This document shows, piece after piece, positions 10,922 to 22,900 of a stretch of DNA of 64,000 bases (positions are counted from its first letter, which is position 1; each line of letters begins with the position of its first letter). Both the position numbers and the translations under genes were made by a program. The notes beneath the pieces were generated by a model that made no database searches, was not told the origin of the DNA, and saw nothing but the letters and a program-made list of their open reading frames with translations. The stretch is from Anticarsia gemmatalis (lineage: Eukaryota > Arthropoda > Insecta > Lepidoptera > Erebidae): contig NC_134745.1 in NCBI RefSeq assembly GCF_050436995.1, positions 5,580,001-5,644,000 on the forward strand. The letters run 5' to 3'.

Positions 10922-12503
10922 TATACATTTTCCTGACGTACATAAACTGGAAAATTCACTTACAAGTTCAAGGGCGGTATTTTCCTCGAGACGAGGATGA
11001 CTGTACAAACTGACGTATACTTGAGGTCATTCATTACGTATCTTGATGACGTGCCTTGTAAAATTTACATAAGACATTCCGGAAGCGTGGGCCGTTTTGT
11101 GACGGTACAGAATAACCTGATAAAGTACTTCCTACAAACGTAGGCGTAAGAGTTAAATTGAAGATATTCCCTTTTATGTTGAGTGAATTTGTTGTACTTT
11201 CGAGGTGAGCTTTGCGGTAAAGTTTTGTTTATAACAGAAAACATATAATGTTTTCTGTTATACGAACAAATTGAAAAATAGTTCGTAATTTTCACACTAC
11301 GCAATGAAATGTGTACTTAATTTTTAGGGGATAATGTTAATGAACTCTTAGTACAGCATTAGTATGTTTAGAGGAATTTAATTAGTTAGAAAATTACTGT
11401 CTATATAGCCTAATAAATTAGCAAGCGGTCTTTGCTGGTTTTTTGATTAATAGTTTTATTGCTACAAGATTTTCACATTTACAACTATGTCCGTATATAG
11501 ATCGTCTGCGATTTAATAAAGGCAAGCTATGAGACTTGAAATACAGTTACTCAGGTAATACCTTTCTGAGCACACCCTCAACGTTGACAGAAGTTATTTG
11601 GATCCTTCATTATTAATAGTGGGTGCAAGTTTACCTACATTGTATTGTATTATTCTATAGAGCAACGCCATATTATAAATTCACGAACTTTGCGATATTG
11701 GGTTACATTTTATCGTACCTAACAAAAACATCTGCCTCGGACAGACGACTCTGAATGCAACTCTTGCATAAAAAATAAAACAAGAAAAATTCAACCTCAA
11801 AACTGTGAAGTAAAATATTCTCCCAGTTCCCTCTAAAGTTTCGCATTTGGCGACCGAGTGAATTTGTCGGTTACTCAGCCATCAATCAATCTTGTCAGTC
11901 ACAACTCTTAAGCGGCGGAATTACTTTTAGGTATATCAGAAGATCTTTTCCCGAGATATGCGCTGAAATATTACTTTAGAGAGCAGTCTGCTTAGTTTAC
12001 GTCGTTTAGATGAAATTTCAAAGAACGATTTCCTTTTTTGCATTATCGTGAATGTGTTTGAACTTAACGCAAGTCATCTGCTGCGAATGAATCCTTGTTT
12101 GACTTGATCATAATCTTGCTTCGTAATCGAAGTTTGGATTGGTACTTGAGTTCTTTGTTTAATGTATTGAATGGTCCATACTTATCGCACCCAGCATTTT
12201 AATTGAGTGGTTACGATTTAATGACAGTTATAAAAATGAAGAATCATCATAGCTATTGATTATATCTGGTATTAGCTTTTACGATGGGGGCAGAGTTCAG
12301 CATGTATATCGGTATTGCTGGCCACTTTAATTGCAATGTAGGTTAGACCATAACTGTGTATTGACAGCTGTTTGGCGTATCATTTCATTGGCATCTGATA
12401 AGTGTCCACTGAAGAGCTAGTCAGTAAATCATCTCACTCAACGGTTATTATGATTCAACCTGGATGACGTCGAAGACTGCAATTTAAAAAGGCCAAAATA
12501 AAA
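10922..12503. other. Non-coding stretch, nothing recognised except one hairpin
   Basis: No gene is recognised. The hairpin at 11230-11262 is listed separately. A 79-codon minus-strand frame (11065-11304) runs across that hairpin and has no recognisable domain. Confidence 0.45.
11230..11262. repeat. Perfect 15-bp hairpin with a 3-base loop
   Basis: ATAACAGAAAACAT, ATA, ATGTTTTCTGTTAT, with one further flanking T-A pair. This near-perfect cruciform stands alone, with no TIR element detectable around it. The loop is too short for a canonical microRNA precursor and the stem shorter than usual. It may be the remnant ends of a deleted palindromic element. Confidence 0.75.
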
Positions 12504-12694
12504 TGGACGTAGTTATGAAAGAACGTTCCAATCCACAAGGTGGTCAAAATTGAGTTTTTGAGCCCAAGCTAGGTATTTTGGATCGTCCTATCTAGTGGTG
12601 AAGACACTGACTCTTTTACGACAATAACTACTGAAATAATTACACGGTCTAAATGATAAAACGTACCAAAAGATCTAAATTGTAATCGTATAAC

Positions 12695-12992
12695 GTGACA
12701 TTACATTTGGATCGTACTATTTTTATTTGTTTTGGACTGAATGCAATAGAAATAACGATCCAATCCATCTTGAAACGTTTTAAAATAAATAATTTTAAAT
12801 CTTAAAAAGTGACATTCCATTTGGATCGTTAGATATATTTTATAACATTTTGGACTGAATAAAATAAGAATAATGACTCAATCAACTTGGAACGTTTTTA
12901 AAAATAACAATTATAAATGACAATTCATCTGGATCGTACTGTTTCAATACGTGTTGGACTGAATAACATAAAAATAATGATCCAATCATCTT
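12695..12992. repeat. Subterminal ~110-bp tandem repeat, nearly three units
   Basis: Units start near 12695, 12809 and 12917. Each has the order: TGACATT-like start, TTTGGATCGT, TTGGACTGAAT, a GATCCAATC-like motif, then CTTGGAACGTTTT, followed by AT-rich spacer. The third unit is incomplete. Units share roughly four fifths of their bases by eye. GGATCGT early in a unit and ACGATCC later in it form an inverted pair. The position next to the left TIR of the outer transposon suggests enzyme-binding repeats (inference). Confidence 0.75.
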
Positions 12993-13474
12993 GTTTGTTT
13001 TTCTTCTTCTTACTATCTATTTCTTCAAAACATTCCATGTAGGTACTTTATATATAACGTGACGATAATAAATTCATATTGGTAAAAGTAAAGATTAGTC
13101 TACCTATGACCCCAAACGCTGTGGGTTAGTCTCTGAGTACCCCGATCCCCGAAGCCCCCGTCCCGGAGTACCCCAATTTATTTTTGTCTTGAAAACGACT
13201 AAAAGTCAGTTTAGCGTAAAAGTACCGTCAGCAAATGCTATGTCAAATAAATTTTTGTTAGTTAATACTTAACTTTAAGGATTAGGAAAAGATTATAAAG
13301 TCGTGCTTGGTTAAGGAAAATATGGTTGGGGAAAAAGTTTTTTCGCATTATAGTATGTATGAACTTGTAATAAAATCTCTTTGGCTTCAAGAATCACAAA
13401 TGAGTACACGGTTCATTAGGTTTCTTTCAGTGAGCTCGTGAGGTACCCAAATATTAATAATATATAAATTATAT

Positions 13475-13585
13475 AATATTATTAATACCCAAATAGCTTT
13501 TTTGCGTAGAGAATATTATTAATACCCAAATAGCTTTTTTGCGTAGAGAATATTATTAATACCCAAATAGCTTTTTTGCGTAGAG
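13475..13585. repeat. Perfect 37-bp tandem triplicate
   Basis: Three identical 37-bp units abut at 13475, 13512 and 13549. Each contains AATATTATTAATACCCAAAT and then TAGCTTTTTTGCGTAGAG. They lie in the central, non-arm part of the nested transposon, beside an A/T palindrome at about 13452-13490. Identity among the three units points to recent slippage or unequal exchange. Confidence 0.95.
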
Positions 13586-13649
13586 AAAAGATTTTATTAC
13601 AAGTTCATACATACTATAATGCGAAAAGACTTTTTCTCCGACCTAATAT

Positions 13650-13984
13650 TATAACCAGAGAATATAATTTAGAGCCTCCTAGAACATTCGCAGGCTTTAA
13701 TTACTATCACATTAGTTCCTTTTTCAATACAGAAAATCAAAATACGAACTCAAAATGGAACATCAACATCATCATCATTGCCTTAAAACGCAAATTGTCT
13801 TGTGCCGTATCGTAGGTTGCTTTGTCAATCATTATCACTGTTTTCCATTATTGCCAATCAACCATCTTCTATTTCATGTGACGGAAGACATGCGAGACAG
13901 ATGCACATTCGCACAGATGATAATATGTAATTAAGGCCTGTCATTGCTCTAGGAGAGTACTCTGGATTGTATTCTCTGATTATA
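13650..13984. mobile_element. 335-bp MITE inserted in the right arm of the nested transposon
   Basis: It begins TATAACCAGAGAATATAAT and ends TTGTATTCTCTGATTATA. The inverted similarity extends inward for about 65 bp, with CCTAGA and AGGC(C/T)TTAATTAC shared. It is flanked by ATAT on both sides, so the target may be ATAT or a TA dinucleotide as in Tc1/mariner elements. The left arm of the host element lacks this segment, so the empty site is visible within the same element. It carries no protein; a 79-codon frame running into it from 13576 is accidental. Confidence 0.8.
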
Positions 13985-14350
13985 ATATTTACCTTAACCA
14001 AGCACGACTTAATAATCTTTTCCTAATCCTTAAAGTTAAGTATTGATTAATAAAAATGTATTTTACATATCATTTGCTGACGGTACTTTTACGCTAAACT
14101 GATTTTAAAGAATCGTTTATCAAGACAAAATAAATAAGGGGTACTCCGGGACGGCGGCCTCGGGGATCGGGGTACTCAGGGACTAACCCAAAGCTGTAGT
14201 GTTCGAAAAGTTAATTAAATAAAATGTTAATAAATCGCAAAATAATCCGTAAAAGTTGTTTCATTTAAATGTGTCGTGTTCGCGTAAATAAAAGACAACA
14301 ATAAAAGTAAAATAATGACGCCATTGACGATGCTGATGGATTCGGTAAAG

Positions 14351-14426
14351 AGCTGGATTTCGATCTGGATGATGAATAAATTGTGATATTATAATTTTTA
14401 TTCATCATCTAGATCGAAATCCAGCT
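14351..14426. repeat. 30-bp inverted duplication with a 16-base loop
   Basis: AGCTGGATTTCGATCTGGAT plus ten more bases (14351-14380) return inverted at 14397-14426 with a single mismatch. On the + strand the first copy, read from 14313, encodes a short acidic tail ending at a stop (final residues DFDLDDE). This could be the 3' end of a lost transposase gene, but the evidence is only composition. The inverted copy looks like a template-switch duplication. Confidence 0.7.
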
Positions 14427-14529
14427 TCTTAGCTTGATATTTTTTTATGCTTTGATACAGTTGTATCAACGTATGGAAAATCATCACAATAAAATTTACA
14501 TTCACATATTTCACATACATCACATGTTA

Positions 14530-14712
14530 TCTATATTAATATTATAAAGCTGAATGAAAAGAAGAGTTTGTTTGTACGAGCAAATCTCAGGAACTACTGG
14601 TCCGATTTGAAAAATTATTTCAGTGTTAGATAGTTCATTTATCCAGGAAGGCTATTGGCTATATATCATTACGCGACTACTAATAGGAGCAGAGAAGCAA
14701 TAAAAAATGTTA
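14530..14712 (+). mobile_element. Helitron 5' portion (partial copy)
   Basis: The start A|TCTATATTAATATTATAAAG and the following TTTGTTTGT...CAGGAACTACTGGTCCGATT match the next copy downstream, but the segment stops at AAAAAATGTTA, where the second copy begins. It is therefore a 5' part only, arranged head-to-tail with the next copy. This family is common in Lepidoptera, and the Helitron assignment comes from the 3' end of the adjacent copy. Confidence 0.7.
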
Positions 14713-14963
14713 TCTATACTAATATTACAAAACTGAAGAGTTTGTTTGTTTGTTTGAACGCGCTAATCTCAGGAACTACAGGTCCGATTTGAAAAAATCA
14801 TTCAGTGTAAGATAGCCCATTTATCGAGAAAGGCTGTAAGCTATATATCATCACGCTACGACTAGTAGAAGCAGAGTACCAGTAAAAAATGTTACTAAAA
14901 CGGGGAAAATTATGACCCATTCTCTCTTATATGACGCAAGCGAAGTTGCGTGGGTCCAGCTAT
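14713..14963 (+). mobile_element. Short non-autonomous Helitron
   Basis: It begins TCTATACTAATATTA after an A and ends with the hairpin ACGCAA-GCGAAG-TTGCGT (14934-14951), then GGGTCCAG and CTAT. This is one base from the CTRR terminus of Helitrons, and the following base is not part of the element. A 5' TC, a hairpin about 10 bases before CTRR and absence of terminal inverted repeats are the Helitron hallmarks. It encodes nothing and relies on a Rep/helicase from elsewhere. It has landed inside the outer 12.5-15.3 kb transposon. Confidence 0.8.
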
Positions 14964-15346
14964 GTATGAATATTTCTTAAAAAATATGTTTTAATAATGT
15001 TTCATTGTTTTACTTATGTTTTTGAAAATATATATATTTATTACCAAAATATAGCAATTGTAACATATTGGAACGTTTTTGCAAATTAAGTTAAAATCTA
15101 CTTCCATACATTAAGCCTTTTTTCAAAAACGTTCCAAGTGCATTTTTTTCATAATTTGTATGAGAAATATGAATAAATTTTAGTGACAAGTATATTTAAA
15201 AATAAAGTTTATTTATTTAGTTGCAGTGATACATACTACTTAGCTGTACTCGCTACCAAAAAAAAGCGTACCACAAAATTACAAAAACGCGATTTACTCA
15301 GTTCGACCTGCGTGTGGATTGGAACGTTCTTTCATAACTACGTCCA

Positions 15347-18300
15347 AATTCAACTGTCTTGCAGCTGTTTGAAACGATGTTAGCAGAGCATGTTCATGTA
15401 ATTTATGTACGTAATAGTATCCGACACTGCGTATCTGTCGCAAATAAAAGGATGATCGTAAAGTCCTGTAAACTTTTGACATTTTTCTTTTCACTTATAA
15501 CGTTTTTTTATCCACATTTTTACTTTTATTTTTAAGGAATCTTAAGAGTCTAACTAAATGAAATTCTTTTGTCTTAGGCACTATAAATATCTGTAGCATT
15601 CACATTGCGTGACATCCAAATATAAATTAACTACGTAATTTCTCGGGTCTATAAAATAATAAAGTGTTATATTTTGTAATTCTCGTAAGTAAGACCTATT
15701 GACACTTTGTTTTAAACCTTCATAAGTTCTCACAATGTTTTTGAAATCTTCGTGAAACCACAAAGCTAATTTCCCTCCCAGCAAAGCCATACAACATCAT
15801 GTACAATTTTAATGTGCACATAACGCACGAATCCGCGTTTCGCGTTTAGTGACAGCGCAGAGACGAGTTCCTAATAATTAATGTCTTGTAAGCACAACTA
15901 GGGAAACTATCTCGGGGCGTGAAAGCCAGTGGCATCTGACATATCCAATTAACACGGCATCCGGTTCCGGCGGGGATCTAGCAGGCGTGCCAACTGTGAA
16001 CATGTACTATTATGTTGGCACTACCGTTTTGATTTCTTCAATGGGAGGACGACTTGATGTTCACTCACGCATTGTCTTGTTTGGTGCAGTTCATTGACCC
16101 TGTTTCGTTATTAGCGAAATAAATGTTATATCTTTAGGGCACTCTTGACATGAAGGTACACTGGGATGGACAGGTAATTAACGATTGGAGATATAGTTCT
16201 TCTGTGTATTGATGTCGTCAGTCTGTTTGCGGAATCATACAAAACATATTTTCCCTACAATATTGTCTATAACGACGAACCAATATTATTTTTACTTTAT
16301 TCTTCATTAAAAATCGAAAATAAACCCAGTTATTTAAATCAGTCGGCCAAGCATTGAACAGGAACTAAGATTTTTTCTAACATAGGTACTGTTATAGTCT
16401 TCCTAACCCAATGAACTACCGACACTTAATATAAAAACTAGTTTTATTTCACCACAATGGTATGATATGAGTGTTTTTTGTGTAGTATAAAAAGCTTTGT
16501 AGTGTTAGAGGGTAAAGGTGATGCGTGAGTGGCTATCAGCTATTCATGCATGGCTTCAGATTTTTAGCAATTGTTTTTCGAAAGTTGGATTTGAGGTCGA
16601 TTAGAAGGATACTTTTGTGTCATATTAGAATTATTTTCTTCCATTTACCGCCTAAGCATGTTGTGTTGTGTAAAAAGTTGGTTCAACACAATTTATTATG
16701 ATTGCAAAAATCCAATTTAATGTACCTTTACTAAATTGCCTTGATATTTTCATTCAAATTATTTAATATGATCATCCAGATGTTTTTAATCCCAGAAAAG
16801 TTTTCTTAATTGAGAAAGTCACAGGATGCAACAGTTACAGACCTATAACTTACTAGATTTAGAGATGAATTAAGAAATTTGGAAGAGAATTCAAACTGAG
16901 CGTCTTCTAGCTGAAATTTTGCCCTTTAAAATTTGAAGTAAATAATAACATAAATAAGACGCAAATACGTACATTCCGAGTAGTTAGTTCCATTCGTGTA
17001 CTATTTGATTAACATCTAAATAATTTCTCGGAGCCAATTAACACCTTATAATATTATTACGAACTTAATGTAATAAGAATAACCTGTAAGATTACAAACA
17101 AACTGTGACTCGGTTTGCACGTGTGTTAAAAATATTTCTTGCCGTTAAGAAATAAATTACCTATTTTATTTTAGTACCTACGCATATGATTATACAATAT
17201 TATCAACGTTCAGTATCATTCTCATTCAAATTATGCTTATTACTTTAACTTTTTTTTTATGTTGTCTTCGATAAATATCATATTATGCCCCGTAAACGTA
17301 AAATTTCTTTAAAAATTACATTACGTATACTACAGTTTTACTACAAGTTTGAGCTAATTAATCAAAATAATTAGCATTAATTGTCAGTATTTTACATTTT
17401 TATAAACTTGCGTGCATTAGGGGCTGACCATCGAGGGTGACTTTTACCTTAGAACGCCGCTGAAACGTCATGTAATGTAAATTTATTCTTACTATGAGTT
17501 ACACGCAAAGTTCTAGGAGCCGTGAGTCATCGAATGAACCTACTTTTTATTGACTTCAATTATTAATTTGAAACGTAGATTAAATAACGGATACTTCAAT
17601 TTTGAGGTTGGAATCAAGAGGAATACAAATAACAATTAATTACAATGTGTCATTTGTGGAAAACGATGTTTTGGAAATCGGAAATCAATGTGACATTGCT
17701 GAAGAAATCATGGCAAGTTGGTCTTTATCCCAATGCAAATACAACAGCGTTATTCAAGTTACCGGATTATTTTAATATTTTGCTACAACAAGCATCCTAA
17801 GTAATAAGTACAATATGCTTATTCTTATTTCTTTTACAGGAAATGCAGAGCCCGAAGTGGATTCAACGCTAAGTTTAGTTCCGAACTGCTCGCGGAATAG
17901 TTAAAATAATTTTATTTGGAACTTTGCTTGTTAAAGTATAAAGTTTTTCATACATTTTGAGTAACAACACATCGTATTCATGAATAACTACGCTAGTTCA
18001 TTCCTAATTCATATTCCTTAATCAGTTTTATTAGTCACGCGATTCACGAAAGGAACTAAAAAGCTGGTTTCTTAAATAAAACGTAGGAAAGTAAATGAAT
18101 TGACCGCCACGTGTATTACATAATCGAGTTGGAGTGTCAAGGTTGGCGGAATTCTTGCTACATCCTAGTTATCAAACCTGACGGGAGCAAGGAACAATTA
18201 GTGAACAATTGTTCGGGACGTTTGGGACAACCGCCTACGGCCGTCGTAAGTCCGCAGACATTGGACTAAGTCCTCTTAGTTCGGCGTAGCGTACACTCCA

Positions 18301-19852
18301 TGAATAGTTGTGTAATAGTGAGCATCAATTATTCACATTTACATTGCCATAAAGCCGGTAATGAGATGACGTGTCCGCCCTAGCAATGCGTGCAGTCATT
18401 GAGTGTTGTTAGCGGTTCGGATACGGCTATTAGTGGTCCGCGGCTAAACTGATTGTTGGTTCATATGATTCGTAACTGATAGCCGCATTATGCAAATTTC
18501 ACCGAGAATATTCTACAGAAAAAGCGTGATAAAAATATATTATGATTCAATTAACAAAACTAAAAAAATGTTGGCATAATAATGGCATATCATTTTACAA
18601 CCGTTACAACGACTTTTGTTTTGCTTTGCATTTATTAGTGTCCACATAAACATACATTCCATAAATATTAGTGACTCTACTTAAATTTGTTTAGTTTTTT
18701 ATTTAATAACATCATTTAATTAGATAAAATAACATAGAGTTTTCATATAAGCATATAATATTTGTATCAGCCTACAAAAGATTATATTGTAGGGGAGAGA
18801 AACATTCAGTATTTTTTGTAAGGCCGTCTACAAAAGGAAAATTCCCCTCGTTTCCGTTAGTTGATGTGCTCGTATTCATAAGTATTTAGTGTGCGGTTAC
18901 CCTAGTTGTAGCTTCGATATCTGTTTGTGGTTTGCAAATGCTCGGTTTTCGCATCTTCGGTCAACCAGTGCAATGCACAATCGCATACAACAATGCAACA
19001 TTGTTATATCGAATTAATTGAAGACTATATTAATGGAATGATTTGATTTAGTGAGCGGGTTGTCGTGAATAGATTTATGTACAGTAAATAGTAACTAGGA
19101 CGAGATGCTATAGCAAGACAGACACGATTTAGAATTCGGACATTGTATTAAATGCAATTATTGTGTATTTCTCGTGAAACGCTCCTTGTGCCTGAAGTAC
19201 TGTATACCTTCAGATTTTATTTTCCAATATTTTGTGTAGAATTTAAAAACAATTAGTTTTTCTTTCGGTACTACACATAAACAGGAATCGAAAAAACATG
19301 ACTGATGTCACGGATTGTCATTCGTTTGTATAATAATATAGCCGCGCGTTTTATGTATGCCTGTACCCTCTAATTCGTAGCGTCTCGGGATTCTTTCATG
19401 GGAGAATAACCCCAGTGTTTTGCATGATCAAGCTTCGCTCCTATACTTTTCAAAGCATCCGCTCCCGGCGCTCCCATCATCCCTCATTCAACCTCCAAAC
19501 ATAAATAGACCATACATTTTCGGCTATAAAAGGCTTTTCATAGCCGTCAGTTACGCCCAACACTAGTGACGGGAAAGACAATTTAATGCCAATTTAGATG
19601 CACGGTTATTGCACTTGCGTCACTCACGGATGCAGACTGCAATTCTCTGCAAAATGACATTACATATTATACTAACTTCGCATCATAGCTGAGGAATCTA
19701 GACCTAAATCCATAATATATACGCATCTATTATAACAAACGAATGTCTGTCTGTTCTTTTCACTATTTAACAGTTTACTACACATTTAACAGTTTTTATA
19801 AAATTTAGCATAACGATTGTTCAAAATTCCGGAAACAAATAAAATAAAAAAA
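15347..19852. other. Non-coding stretch with GC-richer patches
   Basis: No gene recognised. Patches richer in GC lie at about 15890-16040, 18180-18440 and 19340-19560. A 69-codon minus-strand frame (15581-15790) has no recognisable domain. These patches could be conserved non-coding or regulatory elements, but only comparison with another species would show that. Confidence 0.4.
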
Positions 19853-19922
19853 TAAATCTAATGCATTAATGTCCCGCTGCTGGGCAAGGGTGTCCTTCCG
19901 GAATGAGGGAGATTTAGGTTAG
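19853..19922 (-). mobile_element. LINE 3'-end fragment
   Basis: CATTAATGTCCCGCTGCTGG, then GCAAGGGTGTCC and GAATGAGGGAG, is a third copy of the family at 5.2 kb, in the same orientation. An A/T-rich tail (ATAAAATAAAAAAATAAATC) lies on its left, which is the 3' side on the minus strand. It is severely 5'-truncated. No clear target duplication was found. Confidence 0.7.
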
Positions 19923-22900
19923 ATTAAGAAGAAAATATAGAAATAAAATCACATTTATATAGAACCCCTAAGAGTTCGTTATAGGGGATGAAAGATTTGC
20001 GTGGGTGGAGTTGTACGGGTCAGCTAAACATATATTATTATAAGCATATACTAGCTTTTGCACAGGTCACCTATAAACATTATATAATTTACTAACTAGA
20101 GCAGCATCACTCATAGCTTAGGAATCTAGATAATCAGTTAATTTGTAATCGGATTCTTCTTTATCTATTAATTTATTTCTTAACACATTTATTCTGGGAT
20201 TACCTAGTTCGTATTGCCAATTAAGATATCTAATTTGTAAAACTTTTAGTATAAATACGATAAAATTGGTGTTGGAATTTTCAATTGACGTTAATGTCAA
20301 TTTTGAGTGCAAAAGGATAAGTGATAAGAGTATTATTAAGTTATGAATCTAGAGCATTTAGATATTTCTTTTATTTTTTCCATTAAACGAGAACAAACTT
20401 TTATTCTTGTTTATAGTCCAAAATATTAGTAGAATGCTTGCTACAAATAGCTGTGAATAATGTAAAATTTAATGCAATTATTGTTACAAATGAATTTCAT
20501 GTTCAAAGTAAGCTCCAACAAGCGTAACATTTTTTAAGTTTGCATTTACTAAAGATAATAAAATTAAAAATTCAAGAACAAATTAATATTTAGTAACATT
20601 AATGAACATGTATCTTTACTATCTATGTTAGTTTTAACTGTCTATTATGTTACTAACTGTCACATTATGTCACTATTTGGACATAATGACTGACTAATAA
20701 ACGGGGTTTAAAAACAAAAACTGTAGCTTCAAACCAGCCGAAAGACTAAAAAGCTTTAAATTATACAAATTACATAATATTTGATGCAAGGCCATTCGTA
20801 TCTATAAATCAAGTCTTCCTACGAAAAAACACTTATTTGAAGAATTTTAGTATCATTTTGGTACTTCTAGATAATTTGTGAATATTTTAAATAAATGCTA
20901 TTTTTTGTATAATTGATAAAACCGAATAATGCTATTAAAAATAAGACACACCTTTTATAAATTTATAGATCGTTTGGTCGGAATGTTTACCTACATCAGC
21001 TTTTTGACAAAAAATGTCTAAAAATAAATATGATATGAACTAAAATAAAGCACCTGGCAATAACGATTTGTGTTAATTTGACACAGATCAACCGAACAAA
21101 CAATCAACTGACTTTAAATAATAGCAGAGAGTAAAAAATACCCCGTAATTTAGACGTAGTTCGTACGTAATTTTAATTGTTTATAAATAAACTAAATGTA
21201 AAATAAACTATACACACTTGAAATAAGTATGGTTTATTTTATTTTGCCTCGTAAGTGAAGCATGAAATAAAGATTTTTTAAACGTCGCAGACCTAATGAC
21301 ATTTACAGTACATTCTGCAATATCATAATGAAATCAAATTATCATCATCTACAAGTTATTTCAGTCCACTATTGAACAAAGCAATCATGACTAGTATCTC
21401 AATTTTCAAGTTTAAATAACAGGAACAACACAACAACAGAAGAAATGACGTTCAAGGCGCCATCATTCCATAGGATTATTATAATGACGCAATTCCTACA
21501 TTCCATTGTATTATACAATCTCAAATAACTCGTCAAATAGCTTTATTGGCATTTAATCACTCCAATTGGAAACTCGAAATTAAAATTTTATGAATATTCA
21601 ATTTATTTGGCATCATCTTTAATCAGTTTATGTCTTTTATTGCGTGATCACCGATCATCCAATTATGTCATCAATCTAAGGTTCGGGACGACTGTCAGTT
21701 CCTGATTGACCTGATTTTGATGTCAATGAATTTACAACCATGCATAATGTACAGCCCGCGGCGATGTTTTTGATATAGAGAATTCAAATTAATATATAAA
21801 TTGGTTTCTTTGATAATATAGGTTTTATAGCTGGTAATCTGTTAAGCTTCTGATAATGGCAAGACTATGCGGAAACCATATTGACACTAGTCTCAACGAT
21901 CGTAGGATGATTTATATAGCTAATCTGTATCAGAATTTTGTTTTGCAAAATACATGAACTGATTCCATCGATATTTAATTCATGTATATTTTTATGAATT
22001 CTATATAGGTACGTATATAAATGCTCTCGTCATAACACGCTTTGCTATATTTTCAATGTTCACGAGATCAAAACATGACCTTTGACATATCACCAGTATC
22101 CACAGCAAAGTATTCTGTCACCACATGTCGAGATCTCGACTCACAAACTTTTTTCTCTATTCTATTATTATTAAAACTATACACAGATAACCTTTAACCT
22201 TTATGAATTCTTGATGATTCTGAAAACAAAAATGCGGATCTTTTTTGTTCATCGCCTACTTTTTTCTTTTGCGCCAATAGAAAACTTAGTTTATTATGAA
22301 AACATACGTTTAGTTTTATTACTTTTTCATGCTGAGTTAGGGAGGAAAAAATATGTGATGTCATATTGGTTTTATCGTTGCCGAAAAGTTAGAAGTGTCA
22401 ACTAAGGGAAAAGGGTTATGATGCAAGCTCGCGATATACTTATTACGATATTACAGTTATACTTATATACCTAACTCTTATGAGTAAGTTAGAATCCAAT
22501 TTATCACGTACCCCTAGTTTTACTATTGTAAGTAAAACAAACATTTAGAATTTTTTTTTTATCGGTAATTTAATAAATGAAGATTTCATTTGTATATAAC
22601 CACACAAAAAATATAGGTATATTTCAAAGACCAAAAAGATAATCAACAACAGAGACAACTTTTGAATACTTGGTTTATGTCTAGTAAAAAAATCACCAAA
22701 ATTTGCAAATGACTTGTACGCTGCAAGTCACTCGTCCCATCAAATTTTAATTCTAATTCTTCTAATTTAAACTAGATGGGTCATGATTTGCTTCTTTACA
22801 CAAACTACGAAACTAATGCACGAACAAACTATGGAACTACACAACCAAGTATAATTTATCCAAATAATCAAATTAGTAGTCATGACACCAACTTACATTG

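Larger units (their letters stand above)
13115..14197. mobile_element. Nested transposon with ~265-bp inverted arms and imperfect 8-bp TSD
   Basis: The element proper is 13123-14189. It begins GGGTTAGTCTCTGAGTACCC and ends with the matching GGGTACTCAGGGACTAACCC. Homology between the arms continues inward for about 265 bp: left arm to about 13386; right arm 13985-14189 plus 13586-13649, split by another insertion. Flanks AACGCTGT (13115-13122) and AAAGCTGT (14190-14197) agree at 7 of 8 positions, so a duplicated 8-bp target is likely. An 8-bp duplication is known for hAT and P elements, but the termini do not match the usual hAT ends, and I leave the superfamily open. There is no coding capacity. 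The element lies entirely within the outer transposon. Confidence 0.8.
12504..15346. mobile_element. Outer DNA transposon with 34-bp perfect TIRs (host of a nest)
   Basis: The same 34 bases lie at both ends in opposite orientation: TGGACGTAGTTATGAAAGAA... at 12504-12537 and its complement at 15313-15346. They enclose 2.84 kb. Just inside the left end are ~110-bp tandem repeats (12695-12992) rich in GGATCGT/ACGATCC and AACGTT motifs. The right interior also has GGAACGTTTTT and AAAAACGTTCC (near 15069 and 15126). Subterminal repeats of this sort usually bind transposase. No transposase frame survives, so the copy is non-autonomous or gutted. I see no convincing target duplication. The superfamily is not assigned. 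Confidence 0.7.

Noticed and set aside
19525..19552. TATAAAAG followed by TCAGTT, resembling a TATA box and insect initiator
   Set aside because: The spacing (about 24 bases from the first T of the TATA motif to the initiator A) is shorter than normal, and no transcript or reading frame follows. The motif also lies in a local palindrome, GGCTAT...ATAGCC.
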